NCBI GenBank assembly: GCA_020740775.1
Contig: JAHEWK010000008.1
Span: forward strand, 2,294,001 to 2,358,000
DNA from: Ilyonectria destructans
Lineage: Eukaryota; Ascomycota; Sordariomycetes; Hypocreales; Nectriaceae
DNA length: 64,000 nucleotides
Reading direction: 5' to 3'
Part shown: positions 54,824 through 64,000 of the stretch, piece after piece
Numbering within the stretch: the stretch's first letter is position 1
Layout of the letters: each line of letters begins with the position of its first letter
The notes under the pieces: model-generated
Seen by the model: the letters and a program-made list of their open reading frames with translations, nothing else
What the model was told of the DNA's origin: nothing
The model's database searches: none
Made by a program: the position numbers and the translations under genes

Positions 54824-56890
54824 ATGAAGGCATCACGCGTGATCGCACGTTTTCGATTCTATCTCTTGCGACCATGGAAAATTCCCAGTCTTGTACCGTG
54901 GGGCCTTTCTCACGCACCGTACACCACTTGGGATGGTAAGACAATTACTTGGGGCCATCTGGGACTCCTAGGGCTCTGGCTTATAGCGAACATCATGATC
55001 GTCATGAACTGGAAGTGGCTGTCGCTACTTGGTCCACCGGGGAGGAGAGCGGCGCTGGCAGCTGCGTTTAACCTTATCCCGGTGATCCTTGGCGGTTATG
55101 TCGCCGATTTTCTCGGTCTATCGCTGCAGTTCTATTACCTACTGCATCATTGGCTGGCAAGGCTCGCGCTGTTGCAAACATTTGTTCACGCTGGCATTCA
55201 CATTCGCCAGCAAGAGAGATGGACGGTCCAGTCGGGGATGGGAATCGCAGTAGGTATACATTCATATCTCAGTTGGGGCCTGGGCTCATTTCTACAATAG
55301 GCGATGCTTCTCTTCATTATTATTACTTGCTCATCCATCTTCTACGTCAGAAGGAAATTCAACGTCATGTTTGTATGGTGTCACAAGGCACTGGCATATC
55401 TCTCCCTTAGCTTCCTTCTCGCACACCTTTGGCTCGTTCATCCACTTGATCGTCGTATAGCCGGAATTGTTTTGCTCTCTATCACCGCGATTTCTCTCCT
55501 TATTATGCTGCATCGTTGGTTTCGCCGCCAAAAAGCTCAAGCAGACGTTACGAAATGTTTGCTTATCGAAAAAGAACCCGACGCCGAGGAGACGGCAGAC
55601 AAGAAGACAAATTCAAAAGTCCTGGCAAAGATAGATACCGGGGCAGCTCGAGTCAAGTTTCGGCTTCCCATGGACATTCGTATCTATCCAGGCGCCTATT
55701 TCTACATCTTCTATCATCAGGAATCTTTTTGGAGGCGACACCTTGGGGTGCCTATGATGGTCTATACCTGGCCCATGTCAAGTCCGACTTACTGGCCTGA
55801 TGGTAAGAGTTCAGTATCCGAGCTAACTTTTCTAGTTGAAGACCGCCCATGTCTTGCTCCTCTACTGTCAGGAAGAAAGGCCAGTATCACAATTGACGGC
55901 CCATACGGTCGGGATCTTAGACTTGATGGGTACGACAATGTATTTCTTTTAGCTGAGGGCATCGGAATTGCTGCAGTGATCCCATTCGCATTCGCCCTTG
56001 CCCATAGAAGACAATACGACCGTCTGAGGAAAAGGTCACCCTTCCCCGGGTCGGATAGGCAACTCACGTCGCCACCCCAAATCGATATGGCCGCTGCCCA
56101 TAGTACCACGCCAACCACATCTGTTTTAGAACGTACGGAAGAAGACCATCGACGACTTCATCTTGACCAAACAAGACGAGTAACACTCATATGGGCGATG
56201 GAGGAGAGCTCCCAATTGGAGTGGGCACGGGACGAGATCAATCGATTGATGAACCTTGACGAACAATCGGTAGGACCTTGAGTCATTCCCTCTAACCACC
56301 ACTAACTGCGACAGGCGCTTCTTCATGTCTATGTTTACCATCCGACGGGGCCTGATCCGACTAAACCCAGCCGAAACAACGTCCAGCAGGAGCTAGAAGC
56401 GTGCAACAAGTTTCCCAAACATTGCAAACTCAAATATCTGCCGAAGAATCACTGGGCTGAGAGACTGCAGTTTCAGATGGAGGAATATATGAGGACATCA
56501 CCAGGTACAATAGTTACTGCTGGTAAGATAATCCCTTCTTCGAACCATACGAGCTTCTAATGTGTCCAAGTCTCTGGAACACCGGTGTTCCGGCAGGTAG
56601 TCAGAGACATCACCCGGGAGAACCCCCGAGCAACCTTTTACGAGCTCGAGCACCAGCCAGTTCCACGATCAAATCCCGGTATAACTCTCCCACCGGAGGT
56701 AGCGTCGAGGTTTCCGCCTCTCGAAAGTACCTTACCTGCCCATCCTCAGGACGTCCGGCGGCCTGTGCAAGTCACGCACAGAGAAAATGAGGCGAGCATG
56801 GCGGGCTCAATCAAGGTGGTGCAGAAATATGAGCAATATGAAATGTCAATGGTACAGAAGAGGCAGTTGACAGGAAATAATTCAGTCTAG
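54824..56890 (+). CDS. Ferric reductase, FRE family (first exon unresolved)
   Basis: Transmembrane reductase passing electrons from cytosolic NADPH via FAD and two hemes to external metal. Introns at 55250-55300, 56270-56314 and 56523-56570 give 640 residues from ATG 54824. Two H-x13-H heme-ligand pairs are visible (HHWLARLALLQTFVH and CHKALAYLSLSFLLAH). The FAD side has YPGAYFYIFY; the NADPH side has IDGPYGRDL, AEGIGIAAVIP and a C-terminal VSGTPVFRQVVRD. The decayed copy at 57448 has an extra N-terminal segment with an additional membrane span, so this model probably lacks its first exon; a GTAAGT donor at 54736 and CACAG acceptor before 54813 hint at where. FRE genes are a recurrent Starship auxiliary family. 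Confidence 0.82.
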
Positions 56891-56910
56891 TCGCTATCAA
56901 ATAGATCCCC

Positions 56911-56929
56911 TCTCGAGCCGGCTCGAGAT
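56911..56929. repeat. Perfect palindrome, copy 1
   Basis: TCTCGAGCCGGCTCGAGA (18 bp, perfectly palindromic) plus a following T, just after the ferric reductase stop. The identical 19 bp recur at 58042. Confidence 0.95.
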
Positions 56930-57098
56930 GTTCCTCAAACCACTGAAACATCCCATACAACCAGGCTAATCCTGGAATACAAGCTTAGTGAGCACCCTGC
57001 GAAGATATAGAACCAGGATTCCGAATAGGCCCCTCCAGATGTCTCGCCTTGGCTTTCCAAAAGCAGAGGCTAAAATTTCGGCCACTCGCCGATCACTC

Positions 57099-57380
57099 TC
57101 AGACTGCCCACCTTTTCACTTTCTGAGCCTCCCATTCTAGATAGGGTGGCCGATGCTCCAGGCGATCGGCAACCGTGTCAAAGTTATCTGGTCCCTGGAG
57201 CTTGACACCAACTGACGCTAAGAATGGGTGGAGCTCTGGCCTCCTCGCTGTGATGAGAGGCGTAAGCGCGATGCCCCCAACGCCCATGTCACGTTTCAGG
57301 TTGGACAAAGATTGAAAGTCTCGTGTTCAGTAAATTGAAAAGCGTATTCCCCTTCTTGAAAATTCCACGTAGCAATTGTC
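57099..57380 (-). pseudogene. Decayed paralog of the MADS-like gene
   Basis: The minus strand reads GIFKKGNTLFNLLNTRLSIF and VQPET, then an in-frame stop; a shifted frame continues with AYASHHSEEARAPPIL, and another with LHPFLASVGVKLQGPDNFDT. These correspond in order to GLFKKGNTLFNLLQPKVVVF, AYASHRKEEWPELYEFF and GVRPQNICGPDDFDT of the gene at 53267-54160. At least two frame breaks make it a pseudogene; the disordered tail is missing. Confidence 0.8.
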
Positions 57381-57447
57381 ATTGGCCACATAAGCGATCG
57401 CTTAAATCAAATCCAGCAAGCCAAGTACTGAACACAGGAAACTGTTT

Positions 57448-58062
57448 GTGGACGCCTACGCGCCCGCTGCTCCAATAAGATCTAATTCCACTTTGGCAAT
57501 ATTGCACGACTCCACGGTGTGTAAATCCAAAGCAAGCTGGGAGAACCAGGCTTGCATTACCTTAGTTTGCGTCATTGGTGGATATTTGCTTTACGAGAGA
57601 CTCGGAGACGTATCCAACAACACAGCAGACCTTTGGATCGCGACCTATGGAACAATATGGCAAACCAACGGCAAGATCCGCAGTACAGTTATTGCATTAT
57701 TGAGTTTCCTGCAACCTTGGAGACTTCTCAAGCTTCTCATCGGGGGCCTGTCCCATTTAGCATATACATGGGATCACAAGAGGGTATCGGAGACTCAAAT
57801 TGCCCTCCTCTTGGCCTGGACTGGAGCAAACACGGTTTTCCTCGCATCTGATACTGAACTCTTAGGACCACGAGAAAAAAGAGCGGCTCTAGCAGCTGCC
57901 GTCAATCTTACTCCAGTGATCCTTGGTGGCAGAAACTACTTGATTGCCGACGCCATTGGTCCTTCAGTCTTACTATTTATTGCACCATTGGTTGGCGAGA
58001 CCTGCATTTGTAGAACTTGGATTGCACTCTATGAACTAAAGTCTCGAGCCGGCTCGAGATTT
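57448..58062 (+). pseudogene. Truncated, frameshifted ferric reductase copy
   Basis: The open part (from ATG 57448) corresponds to the N-terminal membrane region of the neighbour FRE: WQTNGKIRSTVIALL, then LLKLLIGGLSHLAYTWD, KRAALAAAVNLTPVILGG. It includes an extra upstream span (ACITLVCVIGGYLL) that the first copy lacks in its present model. A frameshift follows; the shifted frame reads YLLHHWLARPAFVELGLHS and stops. The rest of the gene is absent, and the sequence runs straight into the second palindrome, as if a deletion had removed everything between the heme region and the 3' palindrome. Confidence 0.8.
58042..58060. repeat. Perfect palindrome, copy 2
   Basis: Identical 19 bp to 56911-56929, 1,131 bp downstream, at the abrupt end of the ferric reductase pseudogene. 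Confidence 0.95.
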
Positions 58063-58089
58063 GTTTAAACTACTATTTTTTTCTAACAA

Positions 58090-58713
58090 TCAAATCTCCC
58101 CGAGAGTCTCACGAGGTGCATAGAAGACACCTGCCATTTTTTTCATACTAGGGACAAGGATTTCCAAGAGCAGCAAACGCCTCAACAAGGTTTCTGAGGG
58201 TTCATCAGGTGCTCCGACTTGTCGATTATTGTCCATATCGATCAGAAGTTTCTCCAATGTACGAGAGAGGTGCTTTGAAAGAACCCAAGCGTCTGCAATG
58301 TCCTGCATATGTTCTCTAGACCAAAAACTTCGAAGTAGTTCTCGGTTGGCAGGATACGGGTTGGTGAGGCATTCCTGGGCTTTGCTGCTAGATTCAACCA
58401 TGGCCAAGATACCTGGCTGGTGATGAAGAGCGCGTTTCACGGCCTCTGTGAAGTGTCGGGAGAAATCCAAATACGAATCGGATACGGACATGGACTCTGT
58501 CCTGTTGAAAATATTTGACATCCAGTGGGACATGTAATTCGTTCTGGTGTCATCTTCAGGCTGTTCTTGGTAAAATCCTAACCTCGAATGAGGTCTCGGG
58601 AAACCATTTGACTCTGAGGGTTCCGAATGATCTCTGTATATGTCACGGTTTTCCACGTCCGAACGATCTTCCATGGATGTAACATCAGATGCATGACCAT
58701 TTAAGTGATCCAT
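58090..58713 (-). CDS. Orphan soluble helical protein
   Basis: An intact 207-residue frame. The first 60 residues are acidic and disordered (DVTSMEDRSDVENRDIYRDH); the rest is helical (SDSYLDFSRHFTEAVKRALH, EHMQDIADAWVLSKHLSRTL, LLRRLLLLEILVPSMKKMAG). A TATA-like TATATTTA (minus strand) lies at 58748-58755, only about 35 bp before the ATG. No domain is recognised and no homology to neighbours is obvious. Confidence 0.6.
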   Translation of the reverse strand: MDHLNGHASDVTSMEDRSDVENRDIYRDHSEPSESNGFPRPHSRLGFYQEQPEDDTRTNYMSHWMSNIFNRTESMSVSDSYLDFSRHFTEAVKRALHHQPGILAMVESSSKAQECLTNPYPANRELLRSFWSREHMQDIADAWVLSKHLSRTLEKLLIDMDNNRQVGAPDEPSETLLRRLLLLEILVPSMKKMAGVFYAPRETLGEI

Positions 58714-58939
58714 TGTGGTTTATGACAATGAAGAGCCAATTCGGAGATAAATATAAGGCTCTTATAGGGAAAGTTTCCAGCCATTCTATGGAACTATCAT
58801 TCTTTACCTCGATCCTGCTTAAGCAGGAACTATATTCTGAATCCAGTTCCTTACACTAAGGATTCTGGGGGTTGCTTTTTTAAAAAGCAGAGATCGGTTC
58901 TCAAGAAGCAGAAGATGGAACATGTACACAGAGATTGTT

Positions 58940-58947
58940 TATAAATA
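58940..58947 (+). promoter_or_regulatory. TATA box (TATAAATA)
   Basis: TATAAATA is followed by a C/A-rich leader and ATG 59036 in the context CACCATGG, 96 bp downstream. It rules out the in-frame ATG at 58922, which lies upstream of the box. Confidence 0.65.
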
Positions 58948-59035
58948 CCTGTGCTACACCTTTCATCTCCACTCAACGACGACAAATACGAAACAACCAC
59001 ACCCATTTACACATCAAACATCAACCACAAACACC

Positions 59036-62000
59036 ATGGACAAGAATGAGAGACTAGCAAGACAGTTTCTGCGACTCAAGGATTCAACACGTGACAACAA
59101 AGACCTCGTCACTGATGATGATGTCCGGTATGCAAAGCTACTTCAAGTGAATCCAAATGACCGGCCGGGTCAAGAGGGAATTTATCTCAAAAAATGGGAG
59201 AAAGACACGTCATTAATAGCTGAACTGACTCAATGGCGTCTCGAGATGCGCAAACTCTTTCCAGAAAAGTCATTGGTTGAAAAGGCTTGGGAACTTGTGA
59301 CCCCCAAAAAAGCTGGCCAATCTTCTAAGCACCACCCTGAATCTGATCCATCCTCGCAGCAAGATGCGACTGATCGTGCGGGGCTTGATCCTGGTGATCA
59401 ATCCTCTGAGCATCGCGGGACTGGCCCTGATGAGCGTGATCCCGGTGATCAATCCTCTAAGCATCGCGGGACTGGCCCTGATGAGCTTGATCCTGGTGAT
59501 CAATCCTCTCAGCGCCAAGTTACACCTCCTAGGCATCATCCAGCGGCTGAGAGCTCTGAGCGTAATCCTAGCGATCAATCACCCGAACACGAGTCCTCTA
59601 GAGCTCAATCAACCACCAAGTACCACGCCACAGTTGAGCCCGATGAAGCCGGGGAAGGGTACCATACCCCTCCGTCAGAATCACAGCCGAGCAAGAAAGC
59701 TCTAGGAAAACGGCCTGCAGGTGATTCCCAAGAGTTTCCCATCACACTTTCGTCACATGAAAACACCCCAGATCTCCAGCCTAAGAAGTCTGGTACAAAG
59801 GAGTCTCCCGTCACGATTCCTTCGGGCGAAAGCACTCCAGAACCCTATGATGCACAAGATGAGTATATACTTTCGGCATTAGACAAATTCGGAAACACCC
59901 TGGAATCTTTTAAGGAAGAAAAAAACAGCCCTAATGACGACGATGGTCGTGGCAGTCAGGGGAAAGGAGTTTACGGAAGGGGTGGGGGAGGAGGCGATGG
60001 GGGAAATAGTAGAAGAAGAGGTGAAGGCAGTGGGGGAGAAGGTAAAGGAGGAAGCGATGGAGGGAGGGGTGATGGAGGAGGGAGCGATGGAGGAGGAAGA
60101 GGTAAAGGAGGAGGAGGAGGTGGAGGTAGCGATGGAGGAAGAAGCGATGGAGGAGGTGGTGGAGGAGGAAGTGGAGGTGGAGGTGGAGGGAGCGATGGAG
60201 GAAGAGGTGGAGGAGGTAGTGAAGATAGAGGAGGAGGTGGAGGGAGCGATGGAGGAAGAAGCGATGGAGGAGGAAGCGATGGAGGAGGTGGTGGAGGTGG
60301 AGGTGGAGGAGGAAGAGATGGAGGAGGAGGAGGTGGTGGAGGAGGTAGTGGAGGTGGAGGAGGTAGTGGAGGTGGAGGAGGAAGAGATGGAGGAGGAGGA
60401 AGAGACAGAGGAGGAAGAGACGGAGGAGGAGGAGGAGGTAGAGGGAGCGATGGAGGAAGAAGCGATAGAGGAGGAAGAGGTGGAGGAGGAGGAGGAGGAA
60501 GCGATGGAGGGAGGGGTGATGAAGGAGGGAGCGATGGAGGTAGTGGAGGTGGAGGAGGAGGAAGAGATGGAGGAGGTGGAGGTGGATCGAGCGATGGAGG
60601 AAGCGACGGAGGAGGGAGCTGTACTGCCCTCAACTTTAATCCGTTCGAATGGGAGGAAGACCACCCGCCTAACGATGACGGATACATGGAAAGGCCGCCG
60701 TGTTTCTCCCGAGGCAAATCCGCACCCGAAAACCTCATTCAAGCCCCGTCATGGTTCGAGTGGCTGTGGTTCCAGGTGAAAGCCCCTAGTGGGGACCCTG
60801 GAACTCGGGTATGGGGCCTCCTCAATGGAAAAACTCAGAAAGGATCTTTTTGCTTCTCTATCCCCGGAAACGAACGATCACAGGGCTTGATAGTGTCGGC
60901 CCGGATATATGGTGCGAAGATTAAGTCCAAGTTAAGCGAGCACCATATACGTATGGTACATCTCGATTATGGCGATTTGGAAGACCTTCAAGATAGAGAT
61001 CTTGAGACGGATCCACCGCTGGAAGTCGCTTTTGAAAGGGGGACGCATAACACGGTTCAGAAGGGAACTACACTTCTCCAATTCCGTATACCCGACCGAG
61101 GAGATGTTTGGTATACAAAGTCTGACGCATCTGGACCCTGTGGGCGTGTAAAGCTGGAAGCTTTCTTAGATGGTATTGAAACGCCCTCTTGGAATTATCC
61201 GAACCCTCTCATAAACAATCCGCTTGACGACCAGAGGGTTCGAGCACGAGACCTTGCCATACTTCGAGAACAATCTCGATCTCTCTCGACCGCAGCTCAG
61301 CTTCCAACGCAGCATCATCAAGGTGGACTCCAAACTCCAGTATCCAGGCAGTCACCTCAACCTTATCGAATGGGAAGTCAAGCTCCTCTCGCTCCACAGA
61401 GAAACTCTAGGGGTCCATCACACCAACCTTCAGCTCGAATGGGAAGCCAAGCCCCTCTTGATCCACAGATAAACTCTAGGGGTCCGTCATTCCAACCTTC
61501 AGATCGAATGGGAAGCCAAGATCCACAGAGAAACTTTAGGGGTCCGTCATTCCAACCTTCAGATCGAATGGGAAGCCAAGCTCCTTTCGATCAGAGAAAC
61601 TTTAGGGGTCCGTCATTCCAACCTTCAGATCGAATGGGAAGCCAAGCTCCTTTCGATCAGAGAAACTCTAGGGGTCCGTCGTTCCAACCTTCAGATCGAA
61701 TGGGAAGCCAAGCTCCTTTCGATCAGAGAAACTCTAGGGGTCCGTCATTCCAACCTTCAGATCGAATGGGAAGCCAAGATCCACAGAGAAACTTTAGGGG
61801 TCCGTCATTCCAACCTTCAGATCGAATGGGAAGCCAAGCTCCTTTCGATCAGAGAAACTCTAGGGGTCCGTCGTTCCAACCTTCAGATCGAATGGGAAGC
61901 CAAGCTCCTTTCGATCAGAGAAACTCTAGGGGTCCGTCATTCCAACCTTCAGATCGAATGGGAAGCCAAGCTCCTTTCGATCAGAGAAACTCTAGGGGTC

Positions 62001-62287
62001 CGTCGTTCCAACCTTCAGATCGAATGGGAAGCCAAGCCCCTCTAGATACACAGAGAAACTCTAGGGGTCCGTCATTCCAATCTCACCAGCCTTCAGACCA
62101 ATGGAGACGAAAGCATTATCAGAGAGATTTTGATGACCGACAAACCTTGGAGGACAGAATCTTCGAACTAGAATCCCAATTATATCAACCGAATCCTAGT
62201 GCACACCGAGTTCAGTGGAATGACTTCGATGAAGACACACCGCCTCCGGAATTTGCTTATAGACACCAGAGTTTGAGGTGGGAGTGA
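59036..62287 (+). CDS. Gly/Ser/Asp-rich repeat protein
   Basis: ATG 59036 opens an intact 1,083-residue frame. Parts in order: an N-terminal helical domain (MDKNERLARQFLRLKDSTRD, WEKDTSLIAELTQWRLEMRK); a short repeat with LDPGDQSSEHRGTGPDERDP in three variants; a disordered segment; about 210 residues almost entirely Gly with Ser, Asp and Arg (SDGGRGDGGG type); a folded-looking domain (APSWFEWLWFQVKAPSGDPG, FCFSIPGNERSQGLIVSARI); eleven tandem 22-residue units (RMGSQAPFDQRNSRGPSFQP); and a helical end. The RGG/Gly-rich composition suggests condensate formation or RNA binding, but this is inference. No known family. Confidence 0.75.
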   Translation: MDKNERLARQFLRLKDSTRDNKDLVTDDDVRYAKLLQVNPNDRPGQEGIYLKKWEKDTSLIAELTQWRLEMRKLFPEKSLVEKAWELVTPKKAGQSSKHHPESDPSSQQDATDRAGLDPGDQSSEHRGTGPDERDPGDQSSKHRGTGPDELDPGDQSSQRQVTPPRHHPAAESSERNPSDQSPEHESSRAQSTTKYHATVEPDEAGEGYHTPPSESQPSKKALGKRPAGDSQEFPITLSSHENTPDLQPKKSGTKESPVTIPSGESTPEPYDAQDEYILSALDKFGNTLESFKEEKNSPNDDDGRGSQGKGVYGRGGGGGDGGNSRRRGEGSGGEGKGGSDGGRGDGGGSDGGGRGKGGGGGGGSDGGRSDGGGGGGGSGGGGGGSDGGRGGGGSEDRGGGGGSDGGRSDGGGSDGGGGGGGGGGGRDGGGGGGGGGSGGGGGSGGGGGRDGGGGRDRGGRDGGGGGGRGSDGGRSDRGGRGGGGGGGSDGGRGDEGGSDGGSGGGGGGRDGGGGGGSSDGGSDGGGSCTALNFNPFEWEEDHPPNDDGYMERPPCFSRGKSAPENLIQAPSWFEWLWFQVKAPSGDPGTRVWGLLNGKTQKGSFCFSIPGNERSQGLIVSARIYGAKIKSKLSEHHIRMVHLDYGDLEDLQDRDLETDPPLEVAFERGTHNTVQKGTTLLQFRIPDRGDVWYTKSDASGPCGRVKLEAFLDGIETPSWNYPNPLINNPLDDQRVRARDLAILREQSRSLSTAAQLPTQHHQGGLQTPVSRQSPQPYRMGSQAPLAPQRNSRGPSHQPSARMGSQAPLDPQINSRGPSFQPSDRMGSQDPQRNFRGPSFQPSDRMGSQAPFDQRNFRGPSFQPSDRMGSQAPFDQRNSRGPSFQPSDRMGSQAPFDQRNSRGPSFQPSDRMGSQDPQRNFRGPSFQPSDRMGSQAPFDQRNSRGPSFQPSDRMGSQAPFDQRNSRGPSFQPSDRMGSQAPFDQRNSRGPSFQPSDRMGSQAPLDTQRNSRGPSFQSHQPSDQWRRKHYQRDFDDRQTLEDRIFELESQLYQPNPSAHRVQWNDFDEDTPPPEFAYRHQSLRWE
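59976..60619 (+). repeat. Purine-rich GGA/GGT tract (Gly-rich coding)
   Basis: About 640 bp of mostly GGA, GGT, GAT and AGC codons, so the plus strand is almost all purine with very frequent GG runs. Such DNA can form G-quadruplex or triplex structures and is prone to length change. Confidence 0.9.
61371..62092 (+). repeat. 66-bp coding tandem repeat, 11 units
   Basis: Units begin CGAATGGGAAGCCAAG and end near CCAACCTTCAGAT. Unit 3 and unit 7 share the same short form (GSQDPQRNF), and the units after each are alike, so a four-unit block was duplicated. All length changes keep the frame. Confidence 0.92.
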
Positions 62288-63050
62288 TGGCCCTTAGTTA
62301 GATTAAAGAAATGCAGTACTAAAATAGGTACACATACTTGGGAGATGCAATAGTTGAAATAGGGTTGTTATCACTTACTGCCCACAGAAAGCAATATTAT
62401 TTGAACCCCCATGATTGCATTATATTCTCTAGACCATATTGTTGACTAACTCAAGGCCTAGTCTCTATATACTTAGTAACGCAGGAGAAGGTGAACCACC
62501 ATCTGTTACTGAGGACGTCGAAGAGTCATCATTATCAGAAGTATCCATACAGCATTTCTTAACTGGTCTCTCTTAAATCAAAATTTCCTTTTCCAATATT
62601 AGTTTGAGTCATGGAATGTAGAAGGGAGTCGAGGAACAGCATGAGAGACATGTGGAGAGACAGGGACCTAGGCCAGACTGGTGGGAGCCCTCAGGACCCG
62701 ATAATCTTTACGGCGACAGCAGGACTGGAATTTTCGACCACTAGATGATTGTTACGGCAGGGCTAGGCCGTCAGGTTCTCCACCACCCCGCCGGCAACAA
62801 CAACCGCCGGGTAGTTATTATGGGCCATCAGCTCGACCATCGGCTCGGCCATCAGATTCTCGACAGCAAGCTCCAGGACAGATATTCGAAGAGCGTGGCA
62901 ATCCACGCCCACGAAGATGATGGCAGCAAGAACAGCACCCCTCGCAGGAATCCCTAAAGACAAGCTTGGGTATGTTATGTTGAAAACTTATATCGTTGTA
63001 TTGCTCCTATATAGACCTAAAAGAGCTGGCCTCTTAACATTCTTGCTCTG
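62288..63050. other. Intergenic with possible decayed Pro/Gln/Arg-rich coding sequence
   Basis: About 0.76 kb. From about 62755 to 62900 one plus-strand frame reads Pro/Arg/Gln-rich protein (PPPRRQQQPPGSYYGPSARP), close in style to the C-terminus of the gene before it, but stops interrupt it on both sides. It may be a remnant of a related gene; not called as CDS. Confidence 0.35.
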
Positions 63051-63602
63051 CTACTGTGATCGACAAGATGCAACCGCGTTGGTATTTGGAGAAACTAAAG
63101 GCGTGCTGTCACGAAACCCGGCGGTACGACGTTTCTTTGTCGGGCGAGCCTCGACCAGTTCTGCCTAGTAGCCATTAGCGCATGTCGGAAAGCTAAGCAG
63201 AGGACATACAAGTTCAGTCTGCAGCGCGGCACGGAGGTCCATATCTTCCAAACCCCTCTTTCGATTCAACTCTTGCTTCGCTCCTTCTGAGTCTCTCAAG
63301 TGCAAATCTTTTAAAGCTTTGGCCTCATTCTTGAGCTCCTCGCTTTGTCTGGATTTATCGTCGATAGCGTCGAGTTTGGCGAGTATTTCGTCCTGCATCT
63401 TCACTACCTCGTCTTTGAATTTTATCTGCTCGTTTTCTAGCTTCTCCAGGCCTGCTGCAGTATTGTCGTGCACTTCTAGGAGCGTTAATGTCAGGGCTTC
63501 GTCGACTTCATGGTCCTCTTCGGCACGACTGGTGTGCCTTGCTTGGAGGCTGGCTTCGTAGCTCGCTAGCAGCTTTGACAAATTCTGGTTCCAGGCATCC
63601 AT
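63051..63602 (-). CDS. Small nuclear-type coiled-coil protein
   Basis: ATG 63602 (MDAWNQNLSKLLASYEASLQ) with one intron (63165-63209, donor GTATGT, branch GCTAAT, acceptor CTACTAG) gives 168 residues. A long charged coiled coil fills most of it (LEKLENEQIKFKDEVVKMQD, KSRQSEELKNEAKALKDLHL). The second exon adds AELVEARPTKKRRTAGFRDS, which contains a classical nuclear localisation signal (PTKKRRT). Likely a nuclear scaffold or small regulatory protein; the family is unknown. Confidence 0.65.
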
Positions 63603-64000
63603 GGCTGTACGATTCGCGAGAGCAGGATTGTAATGCCGAGTATCAGTGTTCAAATTGAGACAAATTTGAGTATGGGGAGTTCGAGAGTGAGCTTGCCCCT
63701 CCACACCAACAGCCCCTGTCCGATGTCAAAGCTTGCATGTTCTAGATCCGCGAAACTGTTTTCCTGAGCCGGGCGGCTTCAGCTACATCCACTTAGCTTC
63801 CATCGCCCAGCCACGCCTTGGGGTGTTCGGTCAAGAGACATGCGCGCTTATTCCCTTATTCCTATTGGGTACGGCGGCTGGGACTCTGATTGGTCAGACT
63901 GAAAAGAATAGCTGGTTGGTACAACGACCGAAGCACCATGATTGGACGCTCGAGAGACCCCCCTTTGATAGAGTCACGCTTTTCACCAAATGTTGATTGC
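63603..64000. other. Right edge of window, no gene seen
   Basis: About 400 bp upstream of the coiled-coil gene. Short plus-strand frames have no recognisable content. Confidence 0.5.

Noticed and set aside
59879..60779. Long antisense Ser-rich and Pro-rich frames and a Glu-rich plus-strand frame over the Gly-rich tract
   Set aside because: They arise from the same GGA-rich repeat read in other frames; only the frame continuous with both flanking domains is supported.
62745..62957. Short frames on both strands after the Gly-rich gene
   Set aside because: They overlap each other and the Pro/Gln-rich reading is interrupted by stops; described only as a possible remnant.
1..64000. Captain recombinase (DUF3435), rRNA, CRISPR, bacterial operons or riboswitches
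   Set aside because: I looked for these and saw no supporting sequence. The gene structure is eukaryotic, and no frame carries a recombinase signature that I recognise.

Overview
The window looks like nuclear DNA of a filamentous ascomycete (Pezizomycotina; a sordariomycete-like species is my guess). Genes are broken by short introns, mostly 44 to 73 bp, with GT donors, CTAAC/CTAAT-type branch sites and AG acceptors. Spacing is loose, there are no operons, and TATA boxes lie 60 to 100 bp before several start codons. The gene families are typical of fungal accessory regions: NLR-type immune receptors, DUF3723, a large RING/patatin-like protein, a ferric reductase, an F-box protein, small coiled-coil orphans and a LINE remnant. 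I checked every multi-exon model below by reading across the junctions, and spliced lengths of complete models are multiples of three.

Layout. 1-16.1 kb: three NLR-type genes, all on the minus strand, each with a different N-terminal effector. They are HeLo-NACHT (cut by the window edge), patatin-NB-ARC-TPR, and an alpha/beta-hydrolase-NB-ARC protein with about 31 TPR units and a predicted membrane anchor. 16.6-25.7 kb: a DUF6601-like membrane protein, a decayed gene with a TPR scrap, a 5'-truncated LINE, a 0.3 kb repeat also present at 7.1 kb, an orphan ORF, and a nucleoside 2-deoxyribosyltransferase-like gene. 26-41.2 kb: small genes and zinc-finger genes interspersed with four clusters of one CCAAT-containing repeat arranged +,-,-,+, a perfect 31-bp-arm hairpin, and two neighbouring paralogs that look like complementary halves of one fungal protein. 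41.2-48.8 kb: a DUF3723 protein and several small coiled-coil or secreted genes. 48.9-58.7 kb: an F-box gene, a 46-bp minisatellite, a patatin-like protein that has lost its catalytic residues, and a MADS-like/ferric-reductase gene pair followed by a decayed second copy of the same pair. 58.9-64 kb: a Gly/Ser/Asp-rich repeat protein and a small nuclear-type coiled-coil protein.

Interpretation. DUF3723, FRE (ferric reductase), PLP (patatin-like) and NLR genes are the four auxiliary families described for Starship giant transposons of Pezizomycotina. All four occur here. The diagnostic captain gene (DUF3435 tyrosine recombinase) and the element ends are not seen. The best reading is therefore Starship cargo, or a region built from old Starship insertions, with edges outside the window. 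The NLRs would act in conspecific or heterospecific recognition and cell death. The dead PLP and the partly decayed FRE duplication show that this cargo is under turnover.
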